NCBI GenBank assembly: GCA_021413865.1
Contig: JAIOPN010000017.1
Coordinates: 62,001 to 126,000 of the forward strand
Direction: 5' to 3'
From: Planctomycetota bacterium
Lineage (GTDB): Bacteria > Planctomycetota > Phycisphaerae > Phycisphaerales > Phycisphaeraceae
DNA: 64,000 nt
The notes beneath the pieces are model-generated. The model saw nothing but the letters and a program-made list of their open reading frames with translations. It had not been told where the DNA came from and ran no database searches. Shown piece by piece: positions 59,867-64,000 of the stretch. Position numbers and translations under genes: made by a program. The first letter of the stretch is position 1, and each line of letters starts with the position of its first letter.

Positions 59867-60514
59867 TTACCACCCGACCGTCTTGAGCCATTCGTGCGCA
59901 ATGACGATGTGACCCGATGCGTAGGGGTGCACCGGCTCGGGGCAGAGCGACTCGGGGTTGTGATGCTTGAGGATCTTCTGATAGACCTCGTGCGTCTTGA
60001 CGTGTCGGGTCTTGTACTTCTTCACCATCTTGTGGACGGTTTTGATGTAGAGCGGGAGCTTCTCCATGATGATCGCCCGCGGTGTACCGGGGTAGGTGTC
60101 GGTGGAGAGGTAGAAGGGATCGACGAGGACGACGTTCGCCCTGGTCTCCTTCTTCACACGGGCGAGGATGGCGTCATAAAGCTCGGCGAACTCCTTGGGG
60201 GAGACCGACGCACCGGCGACGTTGTTGTGCCAGCGGTGCAGATCGTTGATGCCGATCTTGATGGAGAGCCAGTCCGGCTTGTGAGCGATGACATCATCCG
60301 ACCAGCGGTCGTGGAGGTCGCGGACGGTATTGCCGCTGATGCCACGGTTGAGGAGGTTGAGCCTGTGCGCGGGGTACTTGGCGACGATGAGCTCGGAGGC
60401 CATGCGGACGTAGCCGTCGCCCAGCGGCGCGCTCGCCCCGCCACGGCGGCCGCAGTCGGTGATGGAGTCGCCGATGAAAAGAACGGTCTGCGTGGGCTTG
60501 ATAGCGAAGGGCAT
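59867..60514 (-). CDS. SGNH/GDSL hydrolase family protein
   Basis: A 215-residue single-domain SGNH hydrolase. Blocks: VLFIGDSITDCGRRGG (nucleophile Ser), LLNRGISGNTVRDLHDRW (Gly), LSIKIGINDLHRWHNN (Asn) and PEPVHPYASGHIVIAHEW (His). The residue three before the catalytic His, normally Asp, appears as Glu. No signal peptide is present. Family members hydrolyse acetyl or other esters on sugars and lipids. A GGAG ribosome-binding site precedes the ATG. It stands between two intergenic repeats with no obvious partner. Confidence 0.87.
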   Translation of the reverse strand: MPFAIKPTQTVLFIGDSITDCGRRGGASAPLGDGYVRMASELIVAKYPAHRLNLLNRGISGNTVRDLHDRWSDDVIAHKPDWLSIKIGINDLHRWHNNVAGASVSPKEFAELYDAILARVKKETRANVVLVDPFYLSTDTYPGTPRAIIMEKLPLYIKTVHKMVKKYKTRHVKTHEVYQKILKHHNPESLCPEPVHPYASGHIVIAHEWLKTVGW

Positions 60515-60548
60515 GGGTTGCTCCGGGGGTTATTCGTCATCTAAATTG

Positions 60549-60652
60549 AACACGGAGACACAGAGGACACAGAGATCGGAGGAGGGATTCTAATGTTTTT
60601 CCACTCTCTTCTCTGCGCCCTCCGCCTTCCCTCTGTGCCCGCTGTGTTCTCT
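60549..60652. repeat. Imperfect inverted repeat with ACACGGAGACACAGAGG motif
   Basis: The left part (GAACACGGAGACACAGAGGA) pairs with the right part (CCTCTGTGCCCGCTGTGTTC). The interior has AGGAGGG and CCCTCCG arms too. It fills the gap between the enolase stop and the SGNH start. Similar CACGGAG/CACAGAG elements are common in planctomycete intergenic DNA (general knowledge, not checked here). Confidence 0.65.
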
Positions 60653-60668
60653 TCGACTAGCGGAGGCC

Positions 60669-61940
60669 TCACGGATTGGGCCATCCGATTAGCGGCAGCC
60701 GCGTCGCCGCCTCGATCTCCAGCAGCCGGTTGTATTTCGCCAGCCGCTCCGACTGCGTGATCGAGCCGATCTTGATCTGGTCCGCGCCCCAGCCGACGGC
60801 AAGGTCGGCGAGCCAGTCGTCCTCCGTCTCGCCGCTGCGGGCGCTGACGGTGACGCGCCAGCCGGCGGAGCGGGCGAGCGCAAGGGCGCGGCCCGCCTCG
60901 GTGAGCGTGCCGACCTGGTTCACCTTCAGGAGCAGCGCGTCGGCTGCGCCCGCGTCGATGGCACGCTTGATGCGCTCGGGGTTGGTGCAGAGCAGGTCGT
61001 CGCCGAGCGTGAGCGCCCGGCCACGCAGGCGTCTGCGGAGCGCCGGCCAGTGCGACCAATCGTCTTCCCCCAACCCGTCCTCGATGCTGACGATCGGGAA
61101 CGCGTCCAGCCACAACGCGATCCGGTCGATCATCCCCGCGCTGTCGAGGGCGTCACCGTCGATCGTGTATTTGTTGTCGGAGTAGAAATGACTGGAAGCG
61201 ACGTCGATGGCGATCGCTACGTCGTCGCGCGGTATCAGTTTCGCATCCGTGATGGCCCGCACCGCGTCATCGAGCATGACGGCCACACTCGGGAACGGCG
61301 GCGCCAGCCCCCCTTCATCCGCCCGCAGAGGACGCACGCGGTACTCGCTCACACCCAACTCGGCGGCGGCCTGGAAGACCGCGAAGACCGCCGCAAGGGA
61401 TTCATCGATCGTCTTCGCGGAGGCGGGCACGACCAGCACATCCTGGATCGCCACCTGCCCGCCCGCGTGCTTGCCCCCGCTGAAAAGGTTGACGGTGAGA
61501 CGCGGCAGCGTCGTCGGTGTGAGGCCCAGCATGTCGGCGAAGTGCTGATAGAGCGGCACGCCACGATCTGCCGCGAAGGCGCGGGCGAAGGCGATCGAAA
61601 CGGCGAGAATGGCGTTGGCCCCGAGCCGAGACTTGTTCGGCGTGCCATCGAGGGCGAGCAGGAGTTGGTCGAGGTCCGCTTGTTGTTCAACGGTCCGGCC
61701 ATGCAGGGCATGCCGGATCGGGCCGTTCACATTGGCGACGGCCTTGCGGCAGCCCAGGCCGCGGTATCGCGACTTGTCGCCGTCGCGCAGCTCGATCGCC
61801 TCCGCCGTGCCCGTGGAGGCACCCGAGGGGACCGAGGCAGAGGCCGACACCCCGCCAGCCAGCGCACACGTCGCCTTGACCGTCGGGCGGCCGCGGCTGT
61901 CGAGCACCTCGATCGCGGACACGCTCTCAATGACCGGCAT
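60669..61940 (-). CDS. eno: Enolase family protein, divergent active site
   Basis: A 423-residue enolase-fold protein. Conserved: VPSGASTGTAEAIELRDGD, RADEGGLAP, VSIEDGLGEDDWSHW, LTLGDDLLCTNPERI, LLLKVNQVGTLTEA, and the final IKIGSITQSERLAKYNRLL. Using yeast numbering, Ser39, His159, Glu211, Asp246, Glu295, Asp320, Lys345 and Lys396 are kept. Glu168 is replaced by Asp (IQDVLV) and His373 by Ala (TVSARSGETED). It may therefore be a paralogue with changed substrate rather than the glycolytic enzyme. Its start overlaps the phosphotransferase gene end by 14 bp, so the two are translationally coupled. Confidence 0.88.
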   Translation of the reverse strand: MPVIESVSAIEVLDSRGRPTVKATCALAGGVSASASVPSGASTGTAEAIELRDGDKSRYRGLGCRKAVANVNGPIRHALHGRTVEQQADLDQLLLALDGTPNKSRLGANAILAVSIAFARAFAADRGVPLYQHFADMLGLTPTTLPRLTVNLFSGGKHAGGQVAIQDVLVVPASAKTIDESLAAVFAVFQAAAELGVSEYRVRPLRADEGGLAPPFPSVAVMLDDAVRAITDAKLIPRDDVAIAIDVASSHFYSDNKYTIDGDALDSAGMIDRIALWLDAFPIVSIEDGLGEDDWSHWPALRRRLRGRALTLGDDLLCTNPERIKRAIDAGAADALLLKVNQVGTLTEAGRALALARSAGWRVTVSARSGETEDDWLADLAVGWGADQIKIGSITQSERLAKYNRLLEIEAATRLPLIGWPNP

Positions 61941-62973
61941 CGCTCACCTCGTTCACGAAAACACCCACCATCTCGTCCACACTCCCCGGCGGCCTGCACA
62001 TCATCGCAACAACGGCGTGGAACTGCCTGTTGCGGTCGGCCTCACCCAGATACTCAAGCGGCGACCGCCCCGCCACCCGCGCCAGCAGGCACGCGAGCGT
62101 GTGACGCACCGCAATTGGTTCGAGGTCACCGGCCCAGGGCACATCACCGATCGCATCAAGGTACACCTTCCAGAAAACCCGCGCGGCGGCGGCGAATATC
62201 TCGCGGCAGGCAACGACATGGTGCGCCTTGCTCAGCAGGTGCGCCGATGCGAAGCCCAGGTCGAACGCCGGGTCGCCGAAGTGGATGACCTCGTGGTCGA
62301 GCAAGACGAGCGAGCCCGCGTGCACGAGCACGTTTTTCGGGCTGTAGTCGCCGTGGACGACCGTGAAGCGACGGCCGCGCGTCTGGGCGATCAGGTCGGC
62401 GTAAAAGGCCGCGGCGTCGGTAACGCGCGAGGCGGTGTAGCTGTAATACGGCTCGATCCGCAGCGACTCGAAGAACGAACGGTCGTCGAACAGCCGCGCC
62501 ATCTCGCCGCGCCGCTCCCACCCGCGCCGGTGGATCGTGCCGATCAGCCGTGCGAATTGGATGACATGATCGGGATCGACGAGGCCCGCCAGGAAGAGCG
62601 TCTTGAGATTGTCGTGCGGCCGGGGGACGGCCCGCATCGCCAGCAGGTGGTTCGCGTGGTCCTCGAACAGCAGCGGCGCCGTCGCGCCGGGCGGCGCCAG
62701 TTCCGCCAGCCAGCGCAGCCCCGCCGCCTCGCGACCGATCCGTGCCGGGTCGCTGAACCAGTCCGCCTTCACCCGCAGCTTCGCGAGCGCCTGCTTCATC
62801 ACCCACGCCTCGCCATTCCCTCGCTCGACCAGCACCGTGCGGTTCGACACGCCCCCCGCCAGCACTGTGACGCGCGGCGACTCCCCAGCCGCGATCCGGC
62901 CGCTCTCGCGCAGGTACGCGGTCAACGGCCCGGCCTGCTCGATGTCCAGCGCGATGGAACCCGTCACTTTCAT
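61927..62973 (-). CDS. Aminoglycoside phosphotransferase (APH)/kinase-fold protein
   Basis: A 348-residue protein of the APH/choline kinase/methylthioribose kinase superfamily. Visible: the N-lobe VTVLAGGVSNRTVLVERG with VMKQALAKLRVKADW (nucleotide-site Lys), the catalytic loop RFTVVHGDYSPKNVLVHAG (Asp, Asn) and the metal site LVLLDHEVIHFGDPAFDLGF. It would phosphorylate a small hydroxylated molecule, which cannot be named. The start of the enolase-type gene overlaps its end, suggesting that the two act on the same or consecutive substrates. It is divergent from the FGGY kinase. Confidence 0.87.
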   Translation of the reverse strand: MKVTGSIALDIEQAGPLTAYLRESGRIAAGESPRVTVLAGGVSNRTVLVERGNGEAWVMKQALAKLRVKADWFSDPARIGREAAGLRWLAELAPPGATAPLLFEDHANHLLAMRAVPRPHDNLKTLFLAGLVDPDHVIQFARLIGTIHRRGWERRGEMARLFDDRSFFESLRIEPYYSYTASRVTDAAAFYADLIAQTRGRRFTVVHGDYSPKNVLVHAGSLVLLDHEVIHFGDPAFDLGFASAHLLSKAHHVVACREIFAAAARVFWKVYLDAIGDVPWAGDLEPIAVRHTLACLLARVAGRSPLEYLGEADRNRQFHAVVAMMCRPPGSVDEMVGVFVNEVSDAGH

Positions 62974-63051
62974 ACACGCATCCTACCGGCGCACGCATTG
63001 ACCGCCCATCGGCGCGGTTCGATACTGCGTCCGCGCAACGGGGCGGCTTCC
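62974..63051. promoter_or_regulatory. Divergent region between APH-type and FGGY kinase genes
   Basis: A 78-bp gap that must carry promoters for both the leftward phosphotransferase-enolase pair and the rightward FGGY kinase. No consensus boxes could be identified. Confidence 0.4.
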
Positions 63052-64000
63052 ATGGCGGACACGCTGGTCATCGGGTTGGACCTGGGCACGACGACGTGCA
63101 AAGCCCTGGCGGTCGATGCCCGGGCACGCGTCATCGCCTCCGCCTCCTCACCCGTCAAAACGCAGTTCAGCGGCGACCGCGCCGAGCAGGACCCGTGGCT
63201 AATCGCCGACACCGCCGCCTCCGTGCTGCGCCGGCTCATGTCCGATCTGCACGGCCGCCCGATCGCCGGCCTCGCCATCAGCGGCGCGATGCACAGCCTC
63301 ATCCCCATCGGCGACGACGACCAGCCGCTTGCACCCGCATCCTTGTGGAGCGACCGCCGCGCCGCAACGCAGACCGCCGCGATGCGTGCCACGCCCGAAG
63401 CCCACGATCTCTACAACGCCACCGGCTGCGGCATCCGCTGGCTCTACCATCCGCCGCGCATCCGCTGGTGGCTGGAACAAGAACCCGACATCGCACGGCA
63501 AACGCGCCGCTTCGTCGCCCTCAAGGATGTCGTCACGCACCGCCTGACCGGCCGATGGTGCACGGACACAAGCCTCGCCTCCACCACCGGCCTGCTCGAC
63601 ATCCGCACGTGTCAATGGCACGCCGGTGCGCTGCGTGCCGTGGGCATCGACGCCTCACATCTCCCCGAACTCGTCTCGCCGACCGGTGAGATGGGGCGCG
63701 TCACGGCCGCCGGCGCGGCGTGGTCCGGCCTGCCCATCGGCACGCCCGTCATCGGCGGCGGGAGCGACGGCCCGCTCGCCAACCTCGGCGCCGCCGGCGC
63801 AGCCCCGGGCCTGGTGGTCGCCTCCATCGGCACCAGCGGCGCGGTGCGGATGAATGTTTCGCAACCCCTGCTCGATGAACGGGAGCGCACCTGGTGCTAC
63901 GTCATGCAGCCGGGCCGATGGGTCGCCGGCGGCGCAATCGCCAACGCCGGCCTGGCGCTCCAATGGGTCAAGGAAAAATGGTTCAGTGATCTGTCGTTCG
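63052..64000 (+). CDS. FGGY family carbohydrate kinase, 3' end beyond window
   Basis: At least 316 residues are visible and the frame is open to the window edge. The N-terminus shows the FGGY ATPase phosphate-1 motif VIGLDLGTTTCKALAVDA. Sugar-binding segments follow (ISGAMHSLIPIGDDDQPLAP; LWSDRRAATQTAAM; FVALKDVVTHRLTGRWCTDT), and the second domain starts with PVIGGGSDGPLANLGA and VVASIGTSGAVRMN. The MHS and WSDRR patterns are closest to gluconokinase/xylulokinase-type members. It phosphorylates a sugar or sugar acid; the exact substrate is uncertain. ATG 63052 opens the homologous region. Confidence 0.9.
   Translation, partial: MADTLVIGLDLGTTTCKALAVDARARVIASASSPVKTQFSGDRAEQDPWLIADTAASVLRRLMSDLHGRPIAGLAISGAMHSLIPIGDDDQPLAPASLWSDRRAATQTAAMRATPEAHDLYNATGCGIRWLYHPPRIRWWLEQEPDIARQTRRFVALKDVVTHRLTGRWCTDTSLASTTGLLDIRTCQWHAGALRAVGIDASHLPELVSPTGEMGRVTAAGAAWSGLPIGTPVIGGGSDGPLANLGAAGAAPGLVVASIGTSGAVRMNVSQPLLDERERTWCYVMQPGRWVAGGAIANAGLALQWVKEKWFSDLSF

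Noticed and set aside
59544-59891. 115-codon leftward open frame in the gap after the SGNH gene
   Set aside because: It overlaps the SGNH stop, has no homology-like pattern or ribosome-binding site, and its composition is unlike the real genes.

Overview
The window is about 65-68% GC and reads like a planctomycete chromosome, most probably of the Phycisphaerae type. Reasons: many Gfo/Idh/MocA oxidoreductases and TIM-barrel sugar isomerases, a sulfatase-fold enzyme, a DUF4838 glycosidase-like protein, a PEP-CTERM surface protein, a TMTC-like membrane TPR protein, secreted proteins rich in 'ATQPTAP' segments, and many short intergenic palindromes. The assignment is inferred from gene content; no rRNA or other marker is present. 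One tRNA (Arg, CCG) is present. No transposase, integrase, phage gene or CRISPR array was seen.

Layout. (1) 1-9649: two divergent carbohydrate operons. Leftward: an isomerase, an oxidoreductase and a partial DUF4838 protein. Rightward: a small unknown protein, oxidoreductase, isomerase, oxidoreductase, sulfatase-fold protein, sulfotransferase and L-rhamnose mutarotase. (2) 9650-15060: a heptamer repeat block, tRNA-Arg, TMTC-like protein, a PhyH dioxygenase, a membrane-anchored unknown protein and an MgtC/DUF4010 membrane protein. (3) 15091-53647: a roughly 38-kb polysaccharide locus. It holds a WbaP-type initiating transferase, GT9, GT4 and further glycosyltransferases, two ADH+Gfo/Idh bidomain oxidoreductases, two AsnB amidotransferases, two heparinase II/III-type proteins (one fused to a GT4), a GDSL-type protein, a secreted transglutaminase-like protein, two SAM methyltransferases, a three-beta-domain radical SAM/SPASM protein, an ABC exporter (Wzm/Wzt type), a putative beta-propeller protein, WecB and WecC. 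(4) 53648-59464: a PEP-CTERM protein, a GT39-like membrane protein and two DUF4139-type secreted paralogues. (5) 59867-64000: a small SGNH hydrolase, a divergent enolase overlapping an APH-type phosphotransferase, and a partial FGGY kinase.

How the polysaccharide locus may work (inference): WecB and WecC make UDP-ManNAcA. The AsnB-type enzymes could amidate carboxyl groups. The transferases build a lipid-linked glycan that the ABC pair exports. A membrane-anchored coiled-coil methyltransferase (43220-45946) looks like a counterpart of the WbdD chain-length ruler and cap enzyme, and the Wzt has an enlarged C-terminus that could read such a cap.

The most unusual feature is a recurring beta-rich accessory module of about 100 residues. 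It is fused to at least six otherwise unrelated proteins of this locus: GDSL, transglutaminase-like, two methyltransferases, radical SAM (three copies), and as an insertion inside one oxidoreductase; Wzt may hold another. This suggests a shared glycan-binding or docking module for a polysaccharide-modification machine. Several dispersed palindromic repeats add a second layer, including copies at linkers inside two coding sequences.
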